Below are positions 25,288 to 37,936 of a stretch of DNA of 64,000 nucleotides, one piece after another. The position numbers were made by a program, and so were the translations under genes. The notes under the pieces were generated by a model. That model did no database searches and was not told the origin of the DNA. It saw nothing but the letters and a program-made list of their open reading frames with translations. Every line of letters begins with the position of its first letter. Positions within the stretch are counted from its first letter, which is position 1. Source of the stretch: Channa striata (taxonomy: Eukaryota; Chordata; Actinopteri; Anabantiformes; Channidae). The stretch lies in contig CM065175.1 of assembly GCA_033026295.1 (NCBI GenBank), forward strand, positions 1,973,501 through 2,037,500. Direction: 5' to 3'.

Positions 25288-27769
25288 GACCTCTTGCATT
25301 ATTTACAGTTACCATGCAGAGCGGCAGTAAAACAATAAATTGGGTGGAGAGTATCTCTGTCACACAGGCAGCTCAAGTGTCACCCCATAAGGCAGCTCAT
25401 GCTCGAAAATGAAGCTTGGTGGAAGTGTGTCGTGGTGGAAAGGGCATTTTTTTCATGTCTACACTACGTCAAAGAGCAAATATCTCCACTTTTTACTCGA
25501 CAATTTCTAATCAAAGTTGCGCTAAGTATCACGTTATTCCACAGCTTTGTTGTACCTTTTGTGTTTGATACTTGACAGTAAAATCTAAATCATATATGTT
25601 GAATTTGCTTATAGTCCAGTGACTTCTCCATCGTAGTACATTGGAGAATAGACAGATCACGATCCAAACAACAAAGCAGTTTGTCTGTGGGTTAGAAAGT
25701 ATTTAACAGATCGTGTTAATGTGGCGCAGCGTGGACATTTGGTTTGAGGGTCCTGCTTATGAAGGTTCGAAGAACTTGTCGTTTTGTCTGTTCAAAGGTC
25801 TCTTTGGGCTTTCTGAGGAACGTTGTTTTAGTTAAAGTCTCACGCCTTTTGACAAACTCTCGCCGAGACATAATTTGAAATTTTTCATCTTTGCCACTCT
25901 TCGATAACACTTTTGTAAAGAAAATAATAAACAGCAGTTGCGTGACGAGTTGCGTTCATCTCTGCTGGTGAACCTAAAAATCCTTTGAAGGGTTCACAGG
26001 TGTCCTTGTGGTCTCTCTCACTAGTCTACTTCTTACACAGTCATTCAGCTTTAGAGGACAGCCTACACTAGGCAGATTTATCCTGTACGTGCTCCTCGTT
26101 TCTCTAAGGAAGGTGTAGATTTGAACCAGGATACTGATTCATCAGTAACTGCACCTTCCAGATATAGATGTATTTATACTAAAAATCCTCAGCTGATGAT
26201 CATTTATCTAAGTGTGTGACTTGGAAACCAGTGGGCTTTGCACCAGTGGTGAGGGGCTGAATACATTTGCATTTAGATTAGTTTGTAGAGAGATTAGTTT
26301 TGACATGAAATAGACATCTTGTAATGTTTTGTCAAAAAAGACAAATTAAATTGATCATTATTCAATGTCCAAAAAAGAAAAGTTAAAAACGTTTCTCTTT
26401 TGGGCATTGAATGTCAGAATGGCACTGTCAAATAATGCACTGCCACTGTAGTGAATCACAAAAAGACACACAGACTCATTTTTATATATTCAAAAAGACG
26501 GACCCGTGATTTCAACGACTTATGGAGGAGCGTCTACAACTGGAACTCAGAACACTTCAGAAAACCATTCTCAGTTAACGTAGTTTGTCGCAACATCTAC
26601 AAGTGCAGGGTAAAACTCTACCATGCATAGCCAAAGCCACACAACAGCAATGCCCAGAAAGGCGGCCAGCCTCTCTGGGCCCAAATATCAAATTAAAAAT
26701 GAGTGAATATTTGTAAAATCAGTTTGAACGTGCGATATCTTGTCGTTGTGGTGTATTCAGTTGAATCTGGGTCAAAAAGGATTTGCAAGTCATTGTTTTC
26801 TCTTTTTATTTTGTCCCACTTTCGTTGGAACTGGGTTTTGTAGTCCAGGACTGCCTGACGTTTCAAGCCCACAGTCGTTAGCAGACGCTGGGATTCATGG
26901 ATTACATGAGGTGGTAAACCATCTGGATCAAGTCCACTCTTCATTGGTCACTCTTTTGTGACACAGACCTCCGGGATGGATTTGACCAACTTACTCACTG
27001 CAGTTTTTATTTTCTCCCTAAAGGATGCTTTTTGGTTTCTCCGCAAACTGATGGATTTTTTGCTGGTTCTGACTTCATATTAATGCATAATAATAGCCGA
27101 TTCCAAACGCAAATGTTACACTTGGAACCAAAACTAATTATGTTATCTATTAACTAGTAAATGAACTAATGAACATACCTGACCAGTTAGAATTCAACCC
27201 GTAAACAAATTGCCCAGCATAGAATTATGCACGATCAAATTCTAAAACCTGTGCAGATGTTCTAAATAACTGATATAACTATACTGTATATGTGTGTACT
27301 GGCCTGGTGTGATATGACTAAATGACCTGACTTCTGTTATCGGTAGTTATAAATGAAGCAATCACAAGTGGGACGAATTCACTTACAGTGTGTGCGAGTG
27401 GCAGGTTAACAAGTCTGGTCGGCATTTGTAGACTCGAAGGACCCGCATCAACACACACAAACAAGGAGAGATGATTTAGGTCCATCTGTCCGTGAACAAG
27501 CTGCAGCTTTAATGCCCGCAGTCCAGACTTAATTTTCAAATTCCCACTGACAACAGAACTTCATTTCACGAGCCATTAGTCTGCTGCTAAATGACGGCCA
27601 CACGTCGGTGATATTTCTGATATGCGGGAAGAGAGAGAATGTGAGCAAGAGAGGAAGAAACTCCACAAATGTAGGCCACAGAAAGACAGAAAAGTAAAAA
27701 TGAATTCACTTCATTAAATGAGCTCTTGCCTCAGGTATGGAGAGGTGCAGTTGGAGTTTTATTGCCAGG

Positions 27770-27804
<35 letters not shown>

Positions 27805-28567
27805 CGTCCATGTTGCAATCCTGCCTTTTCTAATGAAACTCCTGGTGAAACTAATGTTTCCTCTATATGCAGGAGCCAGGGCCTATTTTTGCGTCTCCAT
27901 AAGTAAAGTTGATATTTTCCTGGCCTTCAAATGTACTTTGCCTGCAAGTGTATTACAGACACAGGTTTGGTGTGAAGACAAATCCTGCGAGCTGGGATTG
28001 GAGATGCCTGGAAGCCCTAGCTGTTGCATTAAAATAGGTGAGGTCAGGTCATCTGAAGCAGCAGCGGAAACTTTTGCAGACTTCTCCACTCGCTGCGGTT
28101 ATCGCCAGTGTTGACAGTACGATGTCGTCAGGTGTTGGTTACTGTTTTATGCATGAGCCTGTTCCGTGCTTCAGACTGCCTACACAATGAATGCGTTTCA
28201 TGGCCAATGCAGCAAAATCATCCCAACCAGGACCTTCCTGTTCAAGCATCTACAGGATGTCTGTGTCCGCCTGCCAGTGTGTACAGTATGCATGAACTCT
28301 AATAGGAACATCTTTTATCCTGCTTATTCAGAACTCAAGCGTTTATCTCTGACCTCCCTTTCTCCAGGTATTTTCATACCATTTACCTGGGCGTCCGGAG
28401 TCGTCAAAGTGCCGAGACAGAGCGCTGGCGTTACTACTGGAGGATGGTCTATGAGTTTGCTGATGTGAGCATGCTGCATCTACTAGCCACCTTTCTGGAG
28501 AGTGCACCACAGCTGGTGCTGCAGCTCTGCATCATCATACAGACACACAAGCTCCAAGCTGTGCAAG

Positions 28568-28603
<36 letters not shown>

Positions 28604-30664
28604 GTACAGCTGTCTTTGTAAAGAAAGCCGCTGATTTAATGCACTCCCTAGCACCTTAGACACACAGTTTTCATCTCTATTAAATGTCTAACGCGCACCT
28701 TTATTCTGAACCCTTCATCAGAATCGAGATCAGAATTGGAATCTTAATGAATGAAATCAGAATTACATAAACCTCTTAGTCCTTAAACCAAGTGTTGACC
28801 CTTAAAGAACCGTGTTAAAGTGTTAGTAGATGGGGACCGGATGATTTCTACATTTTTTTGTATGTTCTCATTCCCTTGATGTAAAGTCGGCCTGTATGAA
28901 TAATCGTAAAGGTCTGTCATTGTGACCTTCAGTGTGCAAGTGAAAAAGGCAAAGCTGAACATTAGAATTTTGCCAATGTGCTGTGCTATTATTTGAAGTG
29001 TTAATTTGAGGAAACATCCTTTTGTTCTTTGGATATAAGGTTCGGGTCTATGCACCTAAAGCCCCTTTCAGAACAGTGGTCTAAATAGTTGGGACACTGT
29101 AAATGGAAAAAAAAAACGTGTTTGCTCATTCGAAATGTGATGCCATTATCACGTTTTAAAAACGACAGTCAGCGAGTCAGAAGTGTGTCTGCAAACTTAG
29201 ACTTCATCTGCAGACAAAGACCCACAGTAGCCGCCGAAGGTTCAACACTGTTCAAGCTAATAGCTTCCTCCTGCTTCCAGTGTCTGTGCTAAGAGAAGCT
29301 AAACACATCTTTGATACCATGTCGTGACCTTCTTCGCTGAATGTAGGAGGAAATAAGCGTGTTTTCTAAAACCCTGTCTCTGTGTGTCTGATTGCTTTAG
29401 GGATGACAGCAGCAGCGTCTCTCGTCTCTCTGGCCTGGGCCCTGGCCTCCTACCAGAAGGCCTTGCGAGAGTCTCGGGATGACAAAAAGCCAATCAGATA
29501 CCTGGCAGTCATCATCCAGTTCTGTTGGCACTTCTTCACTATTGCAGCGAGGGTCATCACCTTTGCCCTGTTTGCCTCTGTGTTTCAACTCTACTTTGGC
29601 ATCTTCATCGTCTTGCACTGGTGCATCATGACCTTCTGGATTGTCCACTGTGAGACTGATTTCTGCATCAGCAAGTGGGAGGAGATTGTGTTTGACATGG
29701 TGGTGGGCATAATCTACATCTTTTCCTGGTTCAATGTCAAGGAGGGAAGGACAAGGTGAGTACGCTCATGAAGAAGAAATCTTGTCATACTTATGACTTC
29801 TTCAGTATTTTCTTCATTCAAGTCCAGCTTGGAAGCAAACTTTCCAAAATTGAGACGATGGTCGGTTTCCACTTCATTGAAAAACATTGGAACAAAGTTC
29901 GAAATAGCCCTTATTTGGATCTTCTGCCCACATTTTCGAAATCTAAAGACCAAATCAATAATACCAAAAAGCATGTTCAATATAGTATCTTGAGATTGCT
30001 TTGTGCTCTGACTGTTACACTTTGACTCTAATTGATTGGTCATTCTGTCTGGTTTTCCGTGCAGGTGTCGGCTGTTCATCTATTACCTGGTGATCCTGGT
30101 GGAGAATGCTGCTCTCAGTGCATTGTGGTATCTCTACCGGCTGCCTCACACCACTGACTCCTTTGCCGTGCCCGCGCTCTGCGTCATCTTCAGCAGTTTC
30201 CTTACTGGCGTGGTCTTTATGCTCATGTACTATGCCTTTTTCCATCCCAATGGGCCACGCTTTGGACGTTCACCGAGTGGCCAGGGTCTTGACCTGGACC
30301 CCACCTCTCAGTTCTCCACTTTGCCATCTGAAGGTGCCACCAACTCACTGCGCTCCAACCGCGGCGCCACCACAACCCTGGAGCGCGATGTGGGCAAGTA
30401 TTCTGAGCGGGATGGCTGCATGCCAGTGTTTCAGGTCCGACCCACAGTGCCATCCACGCCGTCGTCTCGTGCTCCTCGGCTTGAAGAGACCGTCATCAAG
30501 ATCGACCTTTGTAGGAACCGCTACCCAGCCTGGGAGCGTCATGTCCTTGACCGTAGTATACGCAAGGCAATTCTGGCTATAGACTGCTCCCTGTCTCTCC
30601 ACGGCTGCAGTACAAAGATGACGCTCTGGTGCAGGAGAGGCTGGAATATGAGACCACGTTATAG
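15706..30664 (+). CDS. xkr4: XK-related protein 4 (four exons)
   Basis: XKR4 belongs to the XK/CED-8 family of multi-pass plasma-membrane proteins; vertebrate XKR4 is described as a caspase-activated phospholipid scramblase. Exons: 15706-16412, 28368-28567, 29401-29755, 30065-30664 (GT-AG, phases compatible). The start MAAKSDGVLKMKKSDVAFTP matches the vertebrate XKR4 N-terminus, followed by a poly-Gly run (about 15886-15900), LWDCLWIVAAVAVYLADVGT (first membrane segment), FGLTLFFVVLGSFSVQLF, then in exon 2 MLHLLATFLESAPQLVLQLC, in exon 3 SLVSLAWALASYQKALR and FWIVHCETDFC, and in exon 4 VVFMLMYYAFFHPNGPRFG. The conserved end (...ERLEYETTL) is present but one nucleotide out of frame from about 30591-30601; the annotated stop 30662-30664 assumes the ancestral frame. 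As written, the open frame runs to 30716 with a different tail. Expected length is about 620 residues. Confidence 0.93.
20360..22200 (-). mobile_element. LINE (L2/CR1-Rex-like) with internal deletion, minus strand
   Basis: On the minus strand, 22184-21795 encodes an AP-endonuclease fragment (VVILGDIHVDADSNSLNTAF; SHTLDLVLRYGIEIDKL), 21557-21372 a linker leading to the RT, and 20965-20560 the RT C-terminal region (MDYCNFLLSGCPSNSLKSLQ; LASLHWLPIKCRIEFK). The 3' end at 20360 is gcgctatataaataaggttg-like. Most of the RT domain is missing: similarity to the other copies stops at about 21040 and resumes near 21372. Related plus-strand copies are at 41770-42420 and 60870-61790. The exact clade is a judgement from residue patterns. 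Confidence 0.85.
25242..25286 (+). repeat. (TG)n microsatellite
   Basis: 45 bp of uninterrupted TG dinucleotides in xkr4 intron 1. Confidence 0.97.
27773..27803 (+). repeat. (GT)n microsatellite
   Basis: About 31 bp of GT dinucleotides in xkr4 intron 1, 565 bp before exon 2. Confidence 0.97.
28569..28602 (+). repeat. (CA)n microsatellite starting at the xkr4 exon 2 donor
   Basis: The donor GT at 28568-28569 is immediately followed by ACACAC... to 28602, so the dinucleotide array forms the entire +3 onward part of the 5' splice site. Confidence 0.95.
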
Positions 30665-31919
30665 TTCTGTCCTGCTCTCAGAGCCCGTGCAGAGGCATCA
30701 GATATCACACAAATAGCAGCAGGGACTGTGGCAATAAGAATTTCTTACTACCGCCAATCTCAGTTTTCATCGTTCATTCCTCTTTTCCTTTTTCTTCTCC
30801 TCAACAACAGTTCCTACCCAGGAGTATTTGGCCATGTTAGTCATGACGGGAGCTGCAGGTGGGCATATTCAGGTGATGTTTCTGGAGGTGTTTTTGGGTT
30901 TTTTGTAGGGTTGTCGCTGTTATTTTACCTGCACACACCAGGGAAATCCTGTGTGGTACAAACTAAAGACAAATCATTGGAGTGAATCAACACCCTACAA
31001 GACACTGAGACTTTACACCCAAATCTGTCATTGGAAATTCCACTTTCACTTAAATACCATCTGGATTACACAGAAATTCCTTTAATATAACGAGGAAAGT
31101 AAATAACACCTTGTCCAGAGACTTCAAACTCCCATTTCTGTCTTAATGAGTTGGTCTCCGACTGTTTGGAAGTTCTGAGCACATAAGCCCACAGCTGCCA
31201 CAGATGGGTGGGCGCTTCCATCAGTATGAATATGATCTTAATATCACATTGCTCCTGTTCTCTTAGTGCCAAAAAGGTTTCTTGGATATGTCCTCTAGCT
31301 TCAGCGGATGTGGATAGATGGCTGGGTAGTCTAAAACGTTCTCTCTGGTCTTAACATGTCATTTCTCTTGCATAATTATGGTCTGTGCAGGAAGGACATC
31401 CACAATGAGAACAGTGGTCAAAGTAGCATCTGTGCTTAGTTGTTGAGTTTTGCTTGGAATCCACCAGTCATGTCTGGATGCAAGGGCAGTGAGCAAACAA
31501 GGAATGGGTGAAAGCTGGACAGACACAAGGTCTTTCTCCCATAAGAAAACTCAAATAATGCCAAGAAAAAAAATCTTCCTGGCAGCTCAACTATTTACAG
31601 TCCAGCTACACAAACCTGGCCGTGCAAATGATATTCATCTTCGCTTGTGTGTGGAGAGGAACGTGAGCGGTAAAGACAAGCCAGACAGCAATGGAAAGGA
31701 GACAACTGGACAAGAGGATGCAGGAAATGGAAATGGAGTAGAAGAGGAACACAGACAAGTAGCCATCTCAGCCATCATCCAAACAAAACCTACCACCAGG
31801 ATGTACAGTACTCTGACAAACATGCAGCATTTTTTTTACTTTAGAGATGATGTAGAAGGTACTGAAGTCATTGTAATTATGTGTTTTAGTGCAAAGTGTG
31901 TATGTGTTGACAATAGGTG

Positions 31920-31920
<1 letters not shown>

Positions 31921-31960
<40 letters not shown>
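31921..31960 (+). repeat. (TG)n microsatellite
   Basis: 40 bp of pure TG repeats followed by an interrupted continuation (cgtgtgtgg). Confidence 0.97.
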
Positions 31961-31965
<5 letters not shown>

Positions 31966-32514
31966 GTGGTTAAACAGAAGAAGCGGCTCAGGAGAACACG
32001 TGGTTGGATGTCGGAATCTGCTTCATGCTATCACCAATCACTGAGGGTGAACCTTGACATGTTCTTCTTTGAGAAACCGACAACGATCTTGTTAAAAAGT
32101 CCCCTGCAGTGTGGATTCTCACGTCATAGTTACATGTCATAGCTACAGCTCGACCAACCAAACACATGCTTTCATGCGGAATCCTAATTCAGGACCGTTG
32201 TAACACAAATCACTTCGGGGACGATCACCTGAGGGAATGACTTCTGCTGTAAAGATCATAAGCAAATAGTGTTTTGCAGGTTGGCACCAACTATACCTGG
32301 TGGTCCAAAGTCCTGTCTCTTTGTTGGTCATTTTAGTCGTATGCGGGGACTCTGAGTAATTCTGAATTTTTTTGTCTCTGTACCAGAGACCAGAGCAAAT
32401 TGAGCCAACCCATGTCCTCCTCACTGTACTTGTAGGCCCTGTTCTGTTAGTTTCACCTCTGCTCAGAGACCTGCCGTGTGCCACTGTCTAAAGGCAAAGC
32501 GACAGATATGTGTC

Positions 32515-32645
32515 TTTCTGTGCCGGCCCCGAGACAGACAACCTGTTCAGAGTGGACCCCACCTCTCACCCAATGACAGCTGGGATAGTCTCCACCCCCT
32601 TTGTGACCCTGCACAGGATAAATAATTCAAGGTGAGGAATGGGTG
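32515..32645 (+). repeat. Partial copy of a dispersed fish repeat
   Basis: Contains ccacctctcacccaatgaca, gctgggatagtctccacccc and a terminal ggataaataattcaagg stretch. These line up with 52015-52250 and 56890-57136, which carry the same gctgg-ata-g-ctcc and ggataagc landmarks. A further weak relative starts near 20140. Confidence 0.6.
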
Positions 32646-34324
32646 GATGGCAGTAAAGAATTCAAATAAGTCAGTTGGTCTCAAAATCTCACAGGCCACG
32701 AAAAGTAGGGCCGGAGAAGAACAACACCAGTGATAGGGCTAAATGATGAGGTCAATTGTTAATGAGGAGATTTGAAGGACCATCTTGTAAGCAAATAGTT
32801 TTTGAGGAAATCGCGCGAGATGACTGTCGTACAAATTTGTTGTTGCTGTGAGCATGTGGCTCATATTTCACATTAATTACCTGCATGTGCTAATGCAGGT
32901 CTCTCAAGGTCGATACGGTGGAGCCGGCAACATCAAAATAAAAAGATCGGACCTAAATAAAACCAGAACTGCGTGTAATGTGAGCGTGGCCTTAGAGAAC
33001 GGCTGGAGCTCTATTGCACATTTTGGAGATTGCTTGTTGATTTGGACGTTCAGCAGCATGTCCTGGATCAGCACCAGACTGTACCTGAGTGAAGGTAATG
33101 AGGTGTTGGTGCACACTGATCATTTGGACACCACTAGTGGTCCAGAATGTGCAGTTTGCCCTGTATGGGAGTAGGGATCAGGTTCTCCCCATCCTGTGAG
33201 GCTGTGGCCCACAAGTTTCCAGGTCCCCTTTTGTGGTTAAAATTTTAGTAGGGGGCCATTTTGGTGGCATTAAAGAACGAGTGGGGGTGCTACCAAAGTC
33301 TTGTTCAGGGCCAGAGGACAGTGATACCAGGAGCTGTAGTGAAAGAGACAGAAAAGACTGTCCACCAGTTCTCAGACCCACTGATGCGCCCTGAGCATGA
33401 CTGAAAAACAGACCAGTGACCTGGACGTGACTAGACTGCAGCTCAGATGGCGACCTGCACTGTATGCTATGCTCCCAGTCCAAACAGCTGGATTTCAGGG
33501 GGGTGGTCCCATAGATGAGCTGTCAGTCAAATCCACCAAGTTCAGGAATTGCAGCTCTAATTTGTGTCCACACAAGAAAGTTCTCTGTAGTCTTTCCAGT
33601 TTTGTGATGTCACAAGTGCACTGTCTTTTTTTTTTCTTTCTAAGGACGGTAAGAAAAGCACAAAATGAGTCCGTGGGATAATCATGGCGTGAGACTGTAA
33701 ACAAGCCCCCGGCGAACAGAGTAGTTCTGACCTCACAGTCTTAACATGCATTAGTCACATTATTGTTGTATTTCCATACGTACGTAGAGCACTCAACATT
33801 ACAGGAAGTTCTGTGGACCTGGAGCCCCTGACCTGGCACCATCCAGCTCTTATTTGTGGTTTTCTTGTCACATGGAAGTTTAAATCGTTTTTTTAAAGCT
33901 GTTAGAATGATCGTGTCCTGTTGGTGGTGGCAATTTAGCAGTTTAACTTAATCTGATTTCAAATGAAATAATAAATCATTTCAGAATTCCTGCTTCTTTA
34001 GTTGAGAATCTTATAGAATTTGTAGCTTACACTGGATTTTGTAATCACGCCTGTCGTAATGTGATTATTGTTGACTTTTTAGATCAACTGCTGTTAACTG
34101 AACTATGTGGCATTTCATACTGTTCAGAAATAATTGGACACCAGGAAACAGCTGTAGATTGAATAATCACAGCCTGCGACTGAAGGAGGACGAGCGCCAA
34201 CACAGGTTTTCTGTCGTCTGCTGCTTTTATCATGAGTTCAAGTGTCTTATTAGCTTCAGTTTAGGATGTGGCTCACGGCACATTTCAATACGTTGTACTT
34301 ATTTATTTGCCTTGTTGTTTTCAT

Positions 34325-34369
34325 CAGTGTGTCAGTGTGTGTCAGTGTGTGTCAGTGTGTGTCAGTGTG
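34325..34369 (+). repeat. 10-bp tandem repeat (gtgtgtcagt)
   Basis: Four and a half units of gtgtgtcagt in a row, a higher-order derivative of a GT microsatellite. Confidence 0.9.
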
Positions 34370-36027
34370 CGCGTGGGTTTTACTGGACTGAGGAGATTGT
34401 TACATTTTTGACTGCTGTTTGGACCACGGCTCTTTATCCTTTTTACTTTATGTTGAGCTTTGGGGTCACTAAACGGAGGGGGGACTGGGGGGTCGGGGAC
34501 CATTTACTACACGTAGTATGACGTGTCTCCAGAGGGAGCTGTGTGAAGTCAGATAAATGTCCTTGAGTGAAACTCAGGGGCCGTAGTTAAGAATGAGGGA
34601 GCCAACCAGAGCTGCTACCGGCATCACGTTGTGTCCGAGTGGAAAAAGCACAGGTTTTTAAGACGGCACAGTACTGTTAGACTACAGGCACGTGACAAAG
34701 GCTAAATCAGCTCCTACTGTTCAGGAAGCCACCAAACCATGTCCACAGCCTACAATTAGATTCATGCCTCTTTTGTGGATTCGAAGGAAACAGAACCCCA
34801 GACTGAAAGACACACAAAATGATCATCTCTTGTCTTTTCTCTCACATTGTTCCTTTGATCTGTTTTTGGTCTTTGTCAATGAAATTATTTGGTGTTTTTT
34901 TGGGCTCTTCATGGTCATTTTGTGTGTGTTACAGACCGCCGGGGCCTCTGGGCCTCTGGGCCTGCTAGATTCCCTCAGTAATCCGTCCACGGACAGAGGT
35001 CTCACACTGGACTTAGTAGGAAAAAAATAGCACACGTTTCCTCGGTGTTATTGCCCTTATTCACCAGCAGAGATCCTCAGTGAGTTTATCTTTTAAAAAC
35101 CATGCCACAGCTGACAAAAAGATCATAAAATAAAACACACACACACACATTGAAAGCACTGATATTTTATACAATCAGACGGGGAGCTGCTAAAATGCAA
35201 CATAATGGTGCTGGGCTATGAGGACGTCTGTCTGAGTTTCCTTCTCTGTAGCCTTTCCGTGGAAACGCAGCCTTATGTTATTTTTTTAAAGGGACGTTAA
35301 ACTGTTTTGTGTAGGTTTATTTGCAATGTTGCCCATATCCAGTGTAGCCTTTCATGACCATCTCATGTAGTTGTGTACTGATATTCAATCTAGGATGTAT
35401 ACACATATACACAGAACATAAATCTACCTCAGTTTGTCTCACAGTTCGAACACCCTGCACCACCTCATCAGCAATACATCTGTTCTGTAACGCAGACGAC
35501 ACTTTAGAGCCAACGTCCTGTTTCTGTGAGGACCTCGACCTCACCGACCCAACCCCACACACTAATGAATAAATGACATTCGCTGACACGATGAAAAACT
35601 ACCCGCAATGAGAAGTAGACTGCTCGTGTTGAAACGTGCCAAAGCGTTGCAGCAGCAGGAGTTTGTGGGTCCGTGTCTTCGTTCTGAGCAATGACTCATT
35701 CAGTGTCGCTGGTAAAACCAAGCTAAGGTGCTGTCTCAAATGGGGGAACCCCATCAGTTCTGTTTCACAGGTGCTCATGTTCTCCAGTATGTGACAGGGG
35801 GGTGGGTCTCCTGCACACTGCAGGAAGTGGACCATGACCAGGGCACATATCAACACACTCCCCTCATCACGCTTATCATAACTCTTATAAGCTGCTTTCA
35901 ATGTTTTGTTTGCCTTAAAGAGAATATATTTCTATTTTTGTCTTTATTTCAACCTCATCATCCAGGACATTGTTTGAGGCTGTACTGAAAGCACAGGTTT
36001 TCTGGTTAGCCCAGTGTGTGCGTGCGT

Positions 36028-36030
<3 letters not shown>

Positions 36031-36062
<32 letters not shown>
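36031..36062 (+). repeat. (TG)n microsatellite
   Basis: 32 bp of TG repeats flanked by gtgcgtgcgtggg. Confidence 0.95.
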
Positions 36063-36066
<4 letters not shown>

Positions 36067-37936
36067 TCTTTGTATATGTTCTTTTTACACTATTCTATAG
36101 GATCATGTCAACAGGTGTTACTGTGCCTATACTAGGACACTAGGACTGAGTAATTGTCCAGCGGAAAGGCAGCGTGCTCCATCCTCCCAGCCTGAGCGTC
36201 TCTCATATGACAGGAACATTAGAACATTAGAATATTACGGACAGTTGCTTCTCTTTTGTTGTAATGGAAGTTGCAACAACACATGTAAAGAACCAAGTAA
36301 GTCCAACTACCTTCGTGTTGCCTTCGAAAATCGTTTTTGTTTCTCTTTCTCTGCCTCGGCTTGCAAGACAGTCACAAAAAGGTTATTTACACATTCACAA
36401 ATATCTCAGATTACTGGTTTTGGTATTTCCCGACATTAGCTCCATAAGCAACATGGCAAAACAGCAGGAAAATCATACAAGCAGCAGGGATACGACAGAG
36501 CTATGATTGATGTTATTGTGCAGTCGGCCGTGTTAATCATTTCCAATATCACAAGTATAGTCATTAAAAGCTTTGTCAAAGAGTGTGTTGTTAGGGTCAG
36601 ATAAGCCAAAATGGGAATGGCAGGTGAATTATGTATGTGGGTAAATACTACTGCTCGCACAGCAGCAACATATTGCATTTTGGAGATCGAAACAAATCAT
36701 GTTGCTTGTGAGCATGTTGGTCTTCAGGCCGTCAATAGATCATAGCTCAGCCGCAGTGGTCTGTACCTCAGAGCCAAACACGAAGGAGAAGGCGACTTTG
36801 TTGGGGTCTGTTCAAAGCAGAGAAATGGACGACACCTTTGCACGAGCTGTAAGCGAGATCAGTCCACCTTAGTACAAGCACAGTAACCAGCAGGTGAATA
36901 CTGACACGTCTCCAGTTATTCTCGTATAATCATCGTGTACAGATGTGTGTTTAGAGAGTTGACTGAGCGTGGAGAACCGCAGATTTAACTGATCAACTTA
37001 GAAGTTTATCTGTAAATAAGTGTATGTAAAGTGTACATGTAAAAAGGAACATTCCTCTCTTTTTGAGTTCTGACTGTGAAGGGTGTCTTTAGAGGTCTGA
37101 TGCCGCCACGATGGCTGTAACTATGACAATATACTACAGAGAAACAAGTTAAATGTGGTGTATGTGGTGTATTAAAAAAGATACAAATGTTTAAGACAAA
37201 AAAATTATTGGTCTTTTCAGTAAGTTGCATTGTGTGATGAAAGTCTGAAGTGCTACAAATGCATTCAGTGGGGGAAAATACATTTTATTGTAGAAAATAA
37301 ATTAAGAGCAATGAACACAAGCAAAATGGCATTTTTGTATATATGGGAATTTTTGTAAATTTTTATTTGAATCTAATGCAACACAAACTACCAAAATTCA
37401 TTTAATAAAAGTACACTGTGGTCATTTTCCTGGCCTCGAGTTTGGTCATTTGTTCTTTCATTTATTTAGGGGTTGAAGGTGATGCTTACAACCCAACACG
37501 TAAAAACGCAATAAAAACTAAAATCTGTGTTTGGTTAATTGAAAATTGAATCTTTATTTATATGGTGGAAGTACAAAGCTCCTCACTCGGGAGATATTAA
37601 TCAGCATGGCTACGACAAGACAATGCTGGAGCACTTTCAGAGGTCAGACATCTGTGAGAAGACGTGAAGGTGACATCCACGTCAAAAGATCAATCAGAAA
37701 CCATGGGATAAAGTGCCTACATCCAGGGGAGACAAGCTTGTAGTGACTTATCTGTGTAGATTGAAGGGGGGGGCGGGGGGGGCCTGCATTCACATGGAAA
37801 AACTAATTTCAGTGTCTGGCTTGAGGACATCTGACAGAAGAAGGTGGGACCAGTCGTATATTTAGTATTCCCCTTTGGGTATCACAACGTTAATGCTTCC
37901 TCATGACGAGTCAAAAAATATGAAGCATCGTAACAA

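Larger units (their letters stand above)
16413..28367 (+). other. xkr4: xkr4 intron 1 (12 kb)
   Basis: The intron splits an Arg codon (AG|G). It holds a (TG)n tract 27 nt after the donor, an (AAT)n run at 18661-18680, a minus-strand LINE at 20360-22200, and (GT)n tracts at 23717-23734, 25242-25286 and 27773-27803. No other coding exon is recognisable. A long first intron is typical of XKR4 in vertebrates and may carry regulatory elements. Confidence 0.8.
30665..37930. other. xkr4 downstream region, no further gene recognised
   Basis: The proximal part is probably xkr4 3' UTR; where it ends is not visible. The region holds (TG)n tracts at 31921-31960 and 36031-36062, a 10-bp tandem array at 34325-34369, a partial dispersed repeat at 32515-32645 and a G-rich run at 37766-37782. 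The open frames, the longest being 31450-31920, have no recognisable similarity. Confidence 0.55.

Noticed and set aside
29756..30025. 89-codon open frame within xkr4 intron 3
   Set aside because: Flanked by good GT-AG sites that restore the xkr4 frame; no similarity recognised.
31450..31920. 156-codon open frame downstream of xkr4
   Set aside because: No recognisable domain, no splice context, ends in a microsatellite.
34325..34369. CRISPR-like array
   Set aside because: Contiguous 10-bp tandem units without spacers in a vertebrate genome; a simple repeat.
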